DNA of 64,000 bases from Dyadobacter jejuensis. Lineage in GTDB: Bacteria; Bacteroidota; Bacteroidia; Cytophagales; Spirosomataceae. Where the stretch lies: NCBI RefSeq assembly GCF_003149085.1, contig NZ_QGDT01000008.1, positions 176,208-240,207 on the forward strand, in the 5' to 3' direction. The position numbers and the translations under genes are program-made. Below, one piece after another: positions 24,815-34,622 of this stretch. Position 1 is the stretch's first letter, and every line of letters begins with the position of its first letter. The notes below the pieces were generated by a model. It saw nothing but the letters and a program-made list of their open reading frames with translations. It was not told the DNA's origin and did not search any database.

Positions 24815-25897
24815 ATGTCTCGTAAACTAATTATAGACGCCCATCTCGACTTATCGATGAACGCCATAGAATGGAACCGAAACTTACGGGAACCAGTACA
24901 GGCCATCCGCATGTCCGAATCTGGCATGACCGACAAGCTCGATCGTGGGCTAGGAACCGTTGCCCTGCCCGAACTCCGCCAAGGAGGAATTGGCCTCGTG
25001 GTAGCCACGCAGATTGCCCGCTATGTGGGCCCTGGCAACAACTTACCCGGCTGGAACTCCCCCGAAATTGCCTGGGGGATCACCCAAGCTCAGCTGGGCT
25101 GGTATCGGGCCATGGAAGAACAAGGCGAAATGAAACAAATATCCAACCGACAAGCCTTAGACGAACATATAGCACGATGGCTGGACGACTCAACGGAAAG
25201 CACACAAAAACCAATTGGCTACATCCTTAGTCTCGAAGGTGCCGATTCGTTAGTAAACCTCTCCTATCTCGAAAAAGCCTATGCCTATGGACTTCGTGCC
25301 CTAGGACCCGCCCATTATGGGCCTGGTCGCTATGCCCCCGGAACGGGAATGGCTGGCCCCCTTACCCCAGCAGGCCTAGACCTACTCAGCGAAATGGATA
25401 ACCTCAACATGATACTGGACGTTACCCACCTTACCGACGAAGGTTTCTCCCAGGCACTTTCACGCTATAAGGGCCCGGTTTGGGCTAGCCATCATAACTG
25501 TCGGGCGCTGGTTCATCATCAGCGTCAATTGACCGACGACCAGATCAAACAACTAATCGAAAGAGATTCTGTGATCGGCGGGGTCCTCGACACCTGGATG
25601 CTGGCCAACGATTGGCAGCGAGGAAAGGACGACCCAAAAACCCGTGGTGTAAACCTAGAAAAGCTTATCGACCACTACGACCATATTTGTCAGATGGCCG
25701 GCAACACCGACCACATCGCCATAGGAAGCGACCTAGACGGTGGCTATGGCAAAGAACAATCGCCCTATGACTTGGACACCATTGCCGACCTCCAAAACTT
25801 GGAAGGCCTGCTTCGCAAAAGAGGGTATGCCGACGAGGACCTGGACAAGATATTCTATTCCAACTGGCTCAACTTCATTCGTAAGGCCTGGTCCTAA
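24815..25897 (+). CDS. Membrane dipeptidase-like protein (peptidase M19)
   Basis: 360 residues. Zinc-site starts DAHLDLS at residues 8-14; LSLEGADSL near 135, LDVTHLTDEGF near 205, WASHHNCRAL near 227, and IGSDLDGGYG near 305, all M19 (renal dipeptidase) landmarks. No signal peptide or anchor, so cytoplasmic. M19 enzymes cleave dipeptides including those with D-residues or dehydro-residues. Operon partner is a 3-hydroxyacyl-CoA dehydrogenase-like protein, an unusual pairing that hints at catabolism of a specific small molecule. Confidence 0.88.
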   Translation: MSRKLIIDAHLDLSMNAIEWNRNLREPVQAIRMSESGMTDKLDRGLGTVALPELRQGGIGLVVATQIARYVGPGNNLPGWNSPEIAWGITQAQLGWYRAMEEQGEMKQISNRQALDEHIARWLDDSTESTQKPIGYILSLEGADSLVNLSYLEKAYAYGLRALGPAHYGPGRYAPGTGMAGPLTPAGLDLLSEMDNLNMILDVTHLTDEGFSQALSRYKGPVWASHHNCRALVHHQRQLTDDQIKQLIERDSVIGGVLDTWMLANDWQRGKDDPKTRGVNLEKLIDHYDHICQMAGNTDHIAIGSDLDGGYGKEQSPYDLDTIADLQNLEGLLRKRGYADEDLDKIFYSNWLNFIRKAWS

Positions 25898-25933
25898 AGC
25901 CTTTCTAAAAGCAGACCTATAGATCTCAAATTG

Positions 25934-25972
25934 CAGAGGGAGCCAGCCCGACAGTCAGGCTGGCTCCCTCTG
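25934..25972. terminator. Strong bidirectional terminator
   Basis: Perfect 15-bp stem CAGAGGGAGCCAGCC/GGCTGGCTCCCTCTG with a 9-nt loop, located between the convergent dipeptidase and kduI genes. No long T-run, but position and stem strength fit a shared terminator. Confidence 0.8.
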
Positions 25973-25980
25973 TAATACCA

Positions 25981-26811
25981 TTACCTTAGATCTGGTATCG
26001 CCACCATGTCCATATCGGTATAGTCCTTATTTTCACCCGCCATCCCCCAAATAAAGGAATAATTGGACGTACCACAACCCGAATGAATAGACCAAGGCGG
26101 AGAAATAACAGCCTGACGATTTTCAACCCATATATGCCGCGTTTCTGAAGGCTCGCCCATCAGGTGCATCACCCGTTGGCCTTCAGCTACATCAAAATAA
26201 CAATAGGCCTCCATACGTCGGTCGTGCACATGTGCCGGCATCGTATTCCATACGCTACCCGGACTTAGCACCGTTAGCCCCATCACCAGCTGGCAACTCT
26301 GCAGCCCTTCCTGATGAATATATTTATAGATCGTTCTCAAATTTGAGGTCTCCTGGCTTCCTACCGTTGCTGGGGCAGCGTCTTCCTTACTGTAATGCCT
26401 GGTAGGATAGCTGGCATGGGCCGGAGCCGATAGCAGGTAGTATACGGCAGGGTCTTCTGAGTTGACACTCTCGAACACCACCTCTTTACTCCCACGCCCC
26501 ACATAGACGCAGCCTAGCTTTTGAATATCCATGCGCTGTCCATCCACAACCACGCTTCCATTTCCTCCAATATTAATAATCCCCAGTTCCCGACGTTCTA
26601 GAAAATACGTGGCCTTCAGGCCTTCAAACGATTGTAGGGCAATCGAATTCCCTAATGGAATCGCCCCACCAATCATGACACGGTCATAATGCGAATAAAC
26701 CCAATTTATTTCGCCCTCCTTGAAAATTTCTCCCACCAAAAACTGCTCCCTTAGCATGGCTGTACTCATAGTGGCTACCTCCCTTGGACTACTCTCAAAT
26801 CTTACTTTCAT
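25981..26811 (-). CDS. kduI: 5-dehydro-4-deoxy-D-glucuronate isomerase
   Basis: 276 residues, full-length KduI. Cupin fold; metal site HVHDRRMEAYCYF near residues 195-207 (His, His, Glu) with a further His in SIHSGCGTSNY near 250. Converts 5-keto-4-deoxyuronate to 2,5-diketo-3-deoxygluconate in pectin and other uronate breakdown. The usual partner kduD is not adjacent; a LacI-type regulator is divergent on the other side. Confidence 0.96.
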   Translation of the reverse strand: MKVRFESSPREVATMSTAMLREQFLVGEIFKEGEINWVYSHYDRVMIGGAIPLGNSIALQSFEGLKATYFLERRELGIINIGGNGSVVVDGQRMDIQKLGCVYVGRGSKEVVFESVNSEDPAVYYLLSAPAHASYPTRHYSKEDAAPATVGSQETSNLRTIYKYIHQEGLQSCQLVMGLTVLSPGSVWNTMPAHVHDRRMEAYCYFDVAEGQRVMHLMGEPSETRHIWVENRQAVISPPWSIHSGCGTSNYSFIWGMAGENKDYTDMDMVAIPDLR

Positions 26812-27167
26812 ATTCTATTCCTGTTTTTTGAAATTTTAGAACCATACTATTTGCAGGCTGTATATCATTGAAGCCTATCAATTAAGGGAAATTATAGAAT
26901 AATTTACCCTGTTAAAAACTGATTTTAAGAGAATACACCTCCTTCTCATCAGCCAAAACCAATAGGTAAATACCAATTGCCTATGTAGGTCCTCAAGCCA
27001 TCACCATTAGGAACCATATAAGGCAATATCCTACAGAAATCAAGGAATAAAAGCTCCACATATACCCCTGCTTCATTTTTGAAAAGGAGGCTATTTTAAG
27101 GAACTATCGTAAATATTTCTGTAATTGTAATAAGGATTACTTTCACCCATTAAAACATTGACGCCAT
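26812..27167. promoter_or_regulatory. kduI-lacI intergenic control region
   Basis: 356 bp between divergent genes. An imperfect inverted repeat AGGGAAATTAT-AGA-ATAATTTACCCT lies at 26885-26910, about 75-100 bp upstream of kduI. It is the best operator candidate; nothing else clear is visible. Confidence 0.35.
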
Positions 27168-28208
27168 TTGAGCCCCGTAACCATTAAAGATATCGCCCGA
27201 GCTTTGAACCTGTCTACCTCAACCGTTTCTAGGGCGCTAAGAGATAGCTCAGAGATGAACCCGGAGACAAAAAAAATGGTATTGGACTATGCCCAGAAAG
27301 TCAACTACAGTCCTAACCCCATGGCAGTCAGTCTTAGAGCCAGTAAAAGTAAAGCCATAGGTCTCATTTTACCCGAAATCGCCAACGCCTTCTTCTCTCA
27401 ACTCATCAATGGGATTGAAGACGTGGCCTATGCCCATGGTTATCATGTGGTGATTTCCCAAAGTCATGAGACCTACGAAAGAGAGGTTAACAATCTCAAC
27501 TACTTATCTTCTCGAAGAGTCGACGGCATATTGGTATCCTTATCGAGCCTTACCACCGACCTCCACCCATTCCACGCCCTGATGGACCAGGGAATGCCCT
27601 TCGTTTTTGTGGACCGCGTACCCCAGCAAGGTCAAGTGCATAAAATAACTTCCGATAATTTTGAGGCTAGTTATAATGCAACAAAACACCTTATCGAACT
27701 GGGCAAAAAACGAATCGCACACCTCACCAGTCCGAGGTATTTGTCTATCACCACAGAACGGCTGGCTGGATACAAAAAGGCTTTATTGGATTATGATTTG
27801 ACCTTTAAAGAAGAACTGGTAAAGTATTTTCATTATGGGGGTGCAGTAGCGCAGGAAAACGAAAAGACCATTCATGGCCTACTCGACCAGGTTCAGCCCC
27901 CCGACGCCCTACTCGCGGCCAGCGAAAGACTCACCATGGCAAGCCTGGAGATCCTTCATAAAAGAAACATGCGTATACCTGAAGAAATGGCCCTCGTCGG
28001 ATTTACTAACAACGCCGTTGCTGGGCTCCTAAATCCTCCATTGACGGCCGTGGTACAGCCCGCCTACCAGATGGGAGAACAAGCAGCCAAGCTCCTCATA
28101 GAACTTATAGAATCACCTCAAAAAGTTAACGAATTCCAAAACCTTATCCTACCCTCCCTACTGGACATCAGATCCTCTACTATTGGTTCAAAACCGTTTA
28201 TTTCTTAA
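27168..28208 (+). CDS. LacI-family transcriptional regulator
   Basis: 346 residues, starting at a TTG at 27168: an in-frame stop lies three codons upstream and the conserved HTH (VTIKDIARALNLSTSTVSRALRD) begins at residue 4, so this is the only start that keeps the DNA-binding domain. Periplasmic-binding-like sensor domain from residue 60 (AIGLILPEIANAFFSQLINGIEDVA; DGILVSLSS; VGFTNNAVAGLL near 275). A sugar or sugar-acid ligand is expected; kduI is divergent and may be a target. Its last 11 bp overlap the convergent permease gene. Confidence 0.93.
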   Translation: MSPVTIKDIARALNLSTSTVSRALRDSSEMNPETKKMVLDYAQKVNYSPNPMAVSLRASKSKAIGLILPEIANAFFSQLINGIEDVAYAHGYHVVISQSHETYEREVNNLNYLSSRRVDGILVSLSSLTTDLHPFHALMDQGMPFVFVDRVPQQGQVHKITSDNFEASYNATKHLIELGKKRIAHLTSPRYLSITTERLAGYKKALLDYDLTFKEELVKYFHYGGAVAQENEKTIHGLLDQVQPPDALLAASERLTMASLEILHKRNMRIPEEMALVGFTNNAVAGLLNPPLTAVVQPAYQMGEQAAKLLIELIESPQKVNEFQNLILPSLLDIRSSTIGSKPFIS

Positions 28209-29433
28209 ATAAAAGAGCCTTAACGGGTTGTATACGGGTAATTATTAAAGTCGGTATCAACAATATGACTCCTGCCACCAGCACCGTTACCACATTGATC
28301 AACGCAAAAACGGGCCAATCGAACACGATGGGCACCGTGTCCATATAATAATTTACTGGATCGAGAGGGATCAAATGAAACTGATACTGAAGCCAACATA
28401 AAGTAAGCCCCGTAAGATTCCCGATAATCAATCCCTTTTGAACCATATACAGCCCTACCCTAAAAAACACCCTTCTGATTTGTCGATTTGGACTACCCAA
28501 TGTCTTTAACAAACCAATCAACGGAGTACGCTCCATGATCATCACCAGCAGGATAGACACCATATTAAAACAAGCCACAAACAGTATTAAGCTCAAGAAC
28601 ACAGCAGTATTCCGATCCAAGAGTACCAGCCAATCGAATAAAGGCCTGAAAGAATCTGTTACTCTCGATAAATACACGCCTACTGGCACCACCTTTCTTA
28701 AACGTTCCGCTACCAGATCTAAATCTTCAAAATCCTTAAGATAAACTTCATAGGTCCCAACAGTATCGGCCCCCCAGTTGTTTAAGCGCTGCACCAAGCC
28801 AAGGTCACCTATGATCAGTGTATTGTCAAACTCCTCCATTTGGGTATCATAAATCCCCGCAATCGTCAACTTACGAGGCCTTGGCGGATTTTGCAAGGTG
28901 TACATAATGACCCCATCTCCTGCCTCTAGCCTTAATTGTGAAGCAATTTTTTTGCTGATTAATATTTCTGTCGAATATCCATACTTAATCGATGAAGAGT
29001 CTCGATCGCTGGGTAGCCTACCACTGACCAAAGTATTTTTTAACAATTCCCAATTATAATCCTTGCCCACCCCTTTAAGGACAACCCCTTTTATTTCATC
29101 CTTGGTTTTTAATATCCCCGACTTATGGGCTACCACCTGCCAATGATCTACCTCAGGGATATGAGGAAGTTCTTCGGCTATGGGATTACGAATATTCAAA
29201 GGTCCCTCCTCATAGGTATTCCCCAATATATAAGCACTGGCATTGATATGCGCTCCAAAAAGAAATACTTTTTGTTGGATAGTCTGTTTAAAACCCAATA
29301 GTATAGCAAAAGCCAAAATCCCCACAGCCACCCCTATGGCTATGCTGGCTACCCCAATTCGGGTAACGGTAGCTGAAAAGGACCCTGCCTCATTATGACG
29401 TATACGCTTGGCTATGAACGATGGAAACTGCAA
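28198..29433 (-). CDS. LolC/LolE-like ABC transporter permease
   Basis: 411 residues. MacB/FtsX topology: one N-terminal helix (VGILAFAILLGF), a large periplasmic domain, and three C-terminal helices, with the motif GLLKTLGSPNRQIRRVFF near residue 310, typical of LolCE. Such permeases extract lipoproteins from the inner membrane with LolD. No ATPase gene is adjacent. It ends 11 bp inside the convergent LacI gene. Confidence 0.88.
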   Translation of the reverse strand: MQFPSFIAKRIRHNEAGSFSATVTRIGVASIAIGVAVGILAFAILLGFKQTIQQKVFLFGAHINASAYILGNTYEEGPLNIRNPIAEELPHIPEVDHWQVVAHKSGILKTKDEIKGVVLKGVGKDYNWELLKNTLVSGRLPSDRDSSSIKYGYSTEILISKKIASQLRLEAGDGVIMYTLQNPPRPRKLTIAGIYDTQMEEFDNTLIIGDLGLVQRLNNWGADTVGTYEVYLKDFEDLDLVAERLRKVVPVGVYLSRVTDSFRPLFDWLVLLDRNTAVFLSLILFVACFNMVSILLVMIMERTPLIGLLKTLGSPNRQIRRVFFRVGLYMVQKGLIIGNLTGLTLCWLQYQFHLIPLDPVNYYMDTVPIVFDWPVFALINVVTVLVAGVILLIPTLIITRIQPVKALLFKK

Positions 29434-29654
29434 GGAAATAATATTTTAAAGGTAATGGGGCAAAAATAGCGCAATTTCCGGGGAATCTTGAATGCCTGCC
29501 CAATCATTGTCGGTCCTTTTTGGTAGCGGACCAGCCCGGTCGTCGATGTTTTCATCCAGAAATACTATCTTAGTCGTCAAGATGACCTCACAGAATAGGA
29601 TCCTATTCCTTTCTATGGGTACCATCAACCATCGATTCAATAGATTTAACATAT

Positions 29655-31697
29655 ATGCCATTAATAAAAGTTGCTGCCGGCGTGGTCAATCAAACGGCCA
29701 TGGACTGGAAAAACAATACCAAGCACATCTTAGAAGCTATAGAGCAGGCCCGGTCCGAGGAAGTCAGTATCATTTGCTTACCCGAACTCTGCATTACAGG
29801 CTATGGTTGTGAGGACTATTTTTTTGCCCCTGACCTGGCCGATCAAGCCTTGCTCGCACTCACCGAAATCGTAGCCGCCACCAGTGGGATCATCGCTTCG
29901 GTAGGCCTCCCCATCCGCCATAACAATCGGCTCTACAATGCCGCCTGCCTGATCGTTAACCGCCAGATCGTAGGCTTCTATTGCAAACAAAACCTAGCCA
30001 ATAACGGCATCCATTACGAAACGCGTTGGTTTCATGCCTGGCCCAAAGGACTGGTGAGCCAAGTGGAATTCCAAGACCTAAGCTACCCAATCGGCGACTT
30101 AGTATTCGAGATAAAAGACCGCCAAGGTCGTAATACCCGCCTCGCCTTCGAAATATGTGAAGATGCCTGGGTGGCCAATCGTCCCGGCAAAAGCCATTAT
30201 GAAAGAGGGGTGGACATTATCCTAAACCCCAGTGCCAGCCACTTCGCTTTTCACAAATTCCTGATACGAGAACGGCTGGTGATCGACGGCTCCCGTGCCT
30301 ACGGTTGTAGCTATATCTATACCAACCTACTGGGCAACGAAACCGGGCGGGCTATTTATGATGGTGATGCCATGATAGCCTCCAATGGGGAACTGCTCGT
30401 ATCCAGCCCTCGGTTTAGCTATGAGGATCAGCTGGTCACCACCGCAGTTATCGACACCGACCTCACCCGTCTCAATCAGCTACAAAACCGAACTGACCCT
30501 GCCCAAGACGAACGTTGGCTCATCCATGCCCGCTTCGACTTCCCCGAGCTGCTGCCGGTGGCCAAACAAATACCTCAACTTGAAGCTTTTGAAAAAGGAG
30601 GTGCCCTCAAGGAAGAAGAGTTTGCTCGGGCGGTGTGTCTCGGACTTTTCGACTATTTGCGCAAAAGCCGCTCCCATGGCTTCACCATTTCCCTGTCGGG
30701 TGGGGCCGACTCTTCCGCTTGTACCGCTCTTTGTGGACTGATGATACGCCTCGCCGATGAAAGCATAGGCATGGACCGACTAAAACAGAAATTAGCCTAC
30801 ATCCCTGCCTTAACCGACACCCAGACCGAAGAAGACTTGGCCCAAGTCCTGATCCACAACATCTATCAAGGCACCGAGAACAGCTCCACCGATACTCTAG
30901 AGTCGGCTCAGTCCCTAGCGGAATCCATGGGCTCGCGTTTTTACAATATCGATATCAACGGCCTGGTAGAGACTTATAAAGGCCTTATTGAAGACCAAAT
31001 CGGCCGTCAACTTACCTGGCAACAGGACGATATAGCCCTTCAAAACATTCAAGCACGGGTGAGGGCCCCAGGGGTATGGCTGCTTACCAACCTGAACAAC
31101 CACCTCCTATTGGCTACCTCCAACCGATCGGAAGTCGCCGTGGGCTATGCCACTATGGACGGCGACACCTCCGGTAGCATCAGCCCCTTGGCCGGCATCG
31201 ACAAACACTATTTACGCCAGTGGCTCCGATGGCTCGAAGAAAAGGGATGTGAGGTAAAAGGAAGACACATTCGCATCGAAGGTCTAAAAAAAGTGAATAG
31301 CCTCCAGCCTACCGCCGAGTTAAGACCAAAAGATCAGAAACAGACCGACGAAGCCGACCTGATGCCCTACGACTTCCTCAATGACTTGGAGCGCCTGGCT
31401 ATATATGAGAAAAAATCTCCTAAAGTGTCCTTCCAAAATCTGTTGACCAACTACGAGACCATCCATAGTCGGGAGCAATTACTCATTTGGACCGAAAGGT
31501 TTTTTAGGCTCTGGAGCCGTAACCAATGGAAACGCGAGCGCTATGCCCCTTCCTTTCATTTGGACGACCTGAACTTAGACCCCCGATCCTGGTGCCGATT
31601 CCCGATACTGTCTGGTGGATTTGAAAAAGAGCTCGAAGAGCTCCGCGCTTATGCCGCTGGAGACCTTACAAAATCGAAAAATCGAATCGGCTTTTAG
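29655..31697 (+). CDS. nadE: Glutamine-dependent NAD+ synthetase
   Basis: 680 residues with two domains. N-terminal nitrilase-like amidotransferase (LPELCITGYGCED near residue 42; Cys in FEICEDAW near 172) and C-terminal synthetase with SGGADSSA at about 350 and NRSEVAVGYATMDGDTSG near 492. It makes NAD+ from deamido-NAD+ and ATP, using ammonia from glutamine. Same layout as long bacterial/eukaryotic NadE. Monocistronic with a strong terminator. Confidence 0.96.
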   Translation: MPLIKVAAGVVNQTAMDWKNNTKHILEAIEQARSEEVSIICLPELCITGYGCEDYFFAPDLADQALLALTEIVAATSGIIASVGLPIRHNNRLYNAACLIVNRQIVGFYCKQNLANNGIHYETRWFHAWPKGLVSQVEFQDLSYPIGDLVFEIKDRQGRNTRLAFEICEDAWVANRPGKSHYERGVDIILNPSASHFAFHKFLIRERLVIDGSRAYGCSYIYTNLLGNETGRAIYDGDAMIASNGELLVSSPRFSYEDQLVTTAVIDTDLTRLNQLQNRTDPAQDERWLIHARFDFPELLPVAKQIPQLEAFEKGGALKEEEFARAVCLGLFDYLRKSRSHGFTISLSGGADSSACTALCGLMIRLADESIGMDRLKQKLAYIPALTDTQTEEDLAQVLIHNIYQGTENSSTDTLESAQSLAESMGSRFYNIDINGLVETYKGLIEDQIGRQLTWQQDDIALQNIQARVRAPGVWLLTNLNNHLLLATSNRSEVAVGYATMDGDTSGSISPLAGIDKHYLRQWLRWLEEKGCEVKGRHIRIEGLKKVNSLQPTAELRPKDQKQTDEADLMPYDFLNDLERLAIYEKKSPKVSFQNLLTNYETIHSREQLLIWTERFFRLWSRNQWKRERYAPSFHLDDLNLDPRSWCRFPILSGGFEKELEELRAYAAGDLTKSKNRIGF

Positions 31698-31701
31698 TAT
31701 A

Positions 31702-31735
31702 AAATGGCTGGAAGCGCCATTGCTTCCAGCCATTT
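31702..31735. terminator. Bidirectional terminator after nadE
   Basis: Perfect 14-bp stem AAATGGCTGGAAGC/GCTTCCAGCCATTT, 6-nt loop, between convergent genes; flanking A/T-rich ends suit both directions. Confidence 0.85.
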
Positions 31736-31753
31736 ATACCCTTTAACGTCTCC

Positions 31754-33544
31754 TTATTTATTACAAAAACGTAAGGCCACTGCAAATCCCAACCAGCTCT
31801 GCTCCTCTCGACCTTCAGAAGGTGCATGCCCTATCCAGATGGGCTCTATTTTCCTTTTGTTGGTAACAACCCCCATATAGTCGCTCACAAATAGATTCAG
31901 GGTAGGGCCAGCCGCCAGGGCAAACCGCCCAGCAATTTTACGTTCTATGCTCAAACTAGCCCTAAATAAGCCTGCAATAGCACTTTCCTCGTACCGATCG
32001 TCCAACCACACGGCATTGGCCGTAAGGTCCAGATTCGCTCCCCAGCCTCGGCCCCACAACCGAGCCGTACCGAACCCATAGCCCATACTTCCTATAGGAC
32101 GATGGGCAGCCAACCCATTAAAACTCATCGTAAATACATTATAAAACTTGGGCATACCAGTCTTAAAGGTCGCATTGAAATAGTTGAACTCATCGATAGA
32201 GACTTCGTAACGCCGATACCCATTCCGTCGAACATAGCTAAACATACCGAAAGGTACCGTAGCCGAAGAATCAGCAAAATTGACCATCCCAATCTGATGA
32301 CCCGACCGCACCGTTCCAGCAAAATTGTACACCGGCGAGAGCTGATACCCATTCAAATGCCCCACAACTACATTGCCTATTCCCGCTACCTGCCAACCTC
32401 TAAAATTCTTTCCTGTGTAATTGATCACGTTAGAACCCTGAAAACCATAAACATCCCCCAAGGTCACATTGAGCACCGAAGCAAACTGAAAGCCTGTAAC
32501 ATTATTCCCGACAACATTGCTCAACCCCGCTAGCTGAAAGCCCTTCACATTCCCACGGACCGCATTGATACCCCAGCCTATCTCCATGGCATTGACCCCC
32601 AAGGAATAACCCGCTAATAAATTAAGTGAGAAGTCGTTGACCACATTCCCGCTAAGTCCATGATTGGTTCCCAAAAACGGTAATAACGAAGCCTGAAATG
32701 GCCGGTAAAGGGTATCCTCAATATTGCGGGTATGGATATGTTGCTGAGCCGAAGCGAAAGCCGAAACAAACTCTCCCTGCACAAACTGGTAGGTCTGCCT
32801 AAGTTTTTGATGCGTTTTATCCAATACTGGCTCTATTCCCTGTAGTGGATTGGAGCTCGCTGTAGCCGTGGTTTCATATTCTGGAACCACCACCTTCACC
32901 CCCACACTGTCGATCCTTTGCGATAGTCGGGCAGGCTTACCGGCCAAGGGCCGTAGTGTATCGGGACTTAACAGAATAGGCCGATAAGTATCTTCACGTT
33001 GCATGACCGGTATCGACACCCCTACATATTCTTCCTTGCGTACCTCCAGCTGAAGCTTAGAGGACACATTGGGCAATCGAAGTTTATAATAACCATATTG
33101 ATTACTAATAGTCGAAATGAGCGTGCTAGACTCATAAACACTGGCATTAGCCAGCTTTTCCCCCGTAGCCCCATCTACAATATAACCACTGAAATTAAAA
33201 TCCTCTTCCACCTTCGCAGCTTTAGGTACAGCACGTTTTTGAAGTATTACGTACCGACGCCGTACTTTATACTGTACTTCCTGTTGGAATATTTTATCCA
33301 AAATATCCACGATTCGCTCTTCATCGGCCGCGACACTCACCTTACGCCGTACATCTATGGCATCGGGACTGTAAGAAAAGCTAAAGCCCCCCAGCCGTTC
33401 GATTTTTGAAAGCACCTGATCGACGCGCTCTTGGCTGCTCTTAATAGTAATGCGCGTGTCCAAAATCCCCTGGGCATAGACTGACGCCTTTGATAGCAGG
33501 AGCCATCCCGAAAGGAATATCAGAAGTTGTAGTTTCGTTTTCAA
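31754..33544 (-). CDS. STN + carboxypeptidase-like domain protein with LA_2272-type surface repeats
   Basis: 596 residues. Signal peptide to about residue 24, then an STN domain (residues about 30-105; VDQVLSKIERLGGFSFSYS), a carboxypeptidase-regulatory-like domain (GYIVDGATGEKLANASVYE near 125), and a C-terminal beta region with repeated Asn-rich units (GFQLAGLSNVVG, GFQFASVLNVT, GWQVAGIGNVV, GYQLSPVYNFAG) of the LA_2272 surface-repeat type. There is no TonB-dependent barrel. It is the third gene after an ECF sigma and a FecR gene, and is probably the outer-membrane sensor or output of that system. Confidence 0.82.
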   Translation of the reverse strand: MKTKLQLLIFLSGWLLLSKASVYAQGILDTRITIKSSQERVDQVLSKIERLGGFSFSYSPDAIDVRRKVSVAADEERIVDILDKIFQQEVQYKVRRRYVILQKRAVPKAAKVEEDFNFSGYIVDGATGEKLANASVYESSTLISTISNQYGYYKLRLPNVSSKLQLEVRKEEYVGVSIPVMQREDTYRPILLSPDTLRPLAGKPARLSQRIDSVGVKVVVPEYETTATASSNPLQGIEPVLDKTHQKLRQTYQFVQGEFVSAFASAQQHIHTRNIEDTLYRPFQASLLPFLGTNHGLSGNVVNDFSLNLLAGYSLGVNAMEIGWGINAVRGNVKGFQLAGLSNVVGNNVTGFQFASVLNVTLGDVYGFQGSNVINYTGKNFRGWQVAGIGNVVVGHLNGYQLSPVYNFAGTVRSGHQIGMVNFADSSATVPFGMFSYVRRNGYRRYEVSIDEFNYFNATFKTGMPKFYNVFTMSFNGLAAHRPIGSMGYGFGTARLWGRGWGANLDLTANAVWLDDRYEESAIAGLFRASLSIERKIAGRFALAAGPTLNLFVSDYMGVVTNKRKIEPIWIGHAPSEGREEQSWLGFAVALRFCNK

Positions 33545-33602
33545 TTGATGATTATATTAAATGCTCCGTATTTTGTCAAGAATTCATAGCAACCCGCAAC
33601 CC

Positions 33603-34622
33603 TTATCGACAGCCCGCACCTTCGAGCCAATAGGTATCTCCATCCTTGCGCAGCTCTAGCTGCAAGGTCTCCGCAATAACCGCCAATGTGGCGTCGAGTG
33701 GTTCCTTTTCGAAGCGTATCGTAAGCCGACAGTTAGAAATGTTCGATTTGGCCAGCCGGAGGTCCACATGGTATCCATTCCGAATGGACTCGACCACATC
33801 CGCCAAATGTGTAGCCTTAAAATCATAGATCTGCGTTTTGTAGCCCAGCAAATTAGTATTGGCCATCAGACTTAAGATGGTATCGCGCTGAACCTCCGCC
33901 CCTTGTCCTTTCACAAGCAATTTTTTGGCAACGGCATTGCTCACTTCCACCTTCCCCGACACCACATCGACCCGCATAGGCCCTTCTTTCGAAGCATTGA
34001 CATTGAATGACGTCCCCAATACCCGTACTTCCCCTTCTAAGGTACTGATAACGAACGGGCGCTTCTCATCCCGATGCACGTCAAAAAATGCTTCTCCCTC
34101 TAAAGAGACCGTCCGAATATCATCCTTCCACTGAGCAGGATACTCTAAGTGCGAATGATGATTCAAAAATATACTGGTTCCATCGGGCAATACCAATTCC
34201 TGGGTCTGCTCTTGGGTAACAACCGAAACCATCTCTGGTACGGGTTCGAACCGGTAATAATACAAGCCAAACATCAGGGCTAAAGCGGCAGCCACCGTCA
34301 TGGCCAAGGCCAACAAGGGGTAGCGCTTAACCCCTTGCCCACTCCCGCCTCCATGTAAGGGACGTATTTTATCGATATCAGGAGTAGGCTGCTGCATTTT
34401 TTGACGCACCCGCTCCCAGGCCCTATCCACCTTGTCGGTCGCAGAGCTAGGCTTGAGTTTACCCGACAGTTCCCAGATAAGTCGGTATTCACTCAGTTCT
34501 TTCCTCTTTTCTGGAAATTGGCTCAGCCATTTTTCCACGGTCTCAATCTCCTCTTTCGTAGCCGAATGAGCCAAATATCGAGCCAATAACTCGTCCGATA
34601 ATGTATTTAATGGGGCGCTCAT
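33603..34622 (-). CDS. FecR-family anti-sigma factor
   Basis: 339 residues. Cytoplasmic N-terminal anti-sigma segment (ATKEEIETVEKWLSQFPEKRKEL), one membrane helix near residues 100-118 (LLALAMTVAAALALMFGLYYY), FecR domain (ELVLPDGTSIFLNHHSHLEYPAQW; ISTLEGEVRVLGTSFNV), and a DUF4974-type C-terminus (NISNCRLTIRFEKEPLDATLAVIAETL). It holds the ECF sigma inactive until signalled from outside. Overlaps the sigma gene by 4 bp. Confidence 0.95.
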   Translation of the reverse strand: MSAPLNTLSDELLARYLAHSATKEEIETVEKWLSQFPEKRKELSEYRLIWELSGKLKPSSATDKVDRAWERVRQKMQQPTPDIDKIRPLHGGGSGQGVKRYPLLALAMTVAAALALMFGLYYYRFEPVPEMVSVVTQEQTQELVLPDGTSIFLNHHSHLEYPAQWKDDIRTVSLEGEAFFDVHRDEKRPFVISTLEGEVRVLGTSFNVNASKEGPMRVDVVSGKVEVSNAVAKKLLVKGQGAEVQRDTILSLMANTNLLGYKTQIYDFKATHLADVVESIRNGYHVDLRLAKSNISNCRLTIRFEKEPLDATLAVIAETLQLELRKDGDTYWLEGAGCR

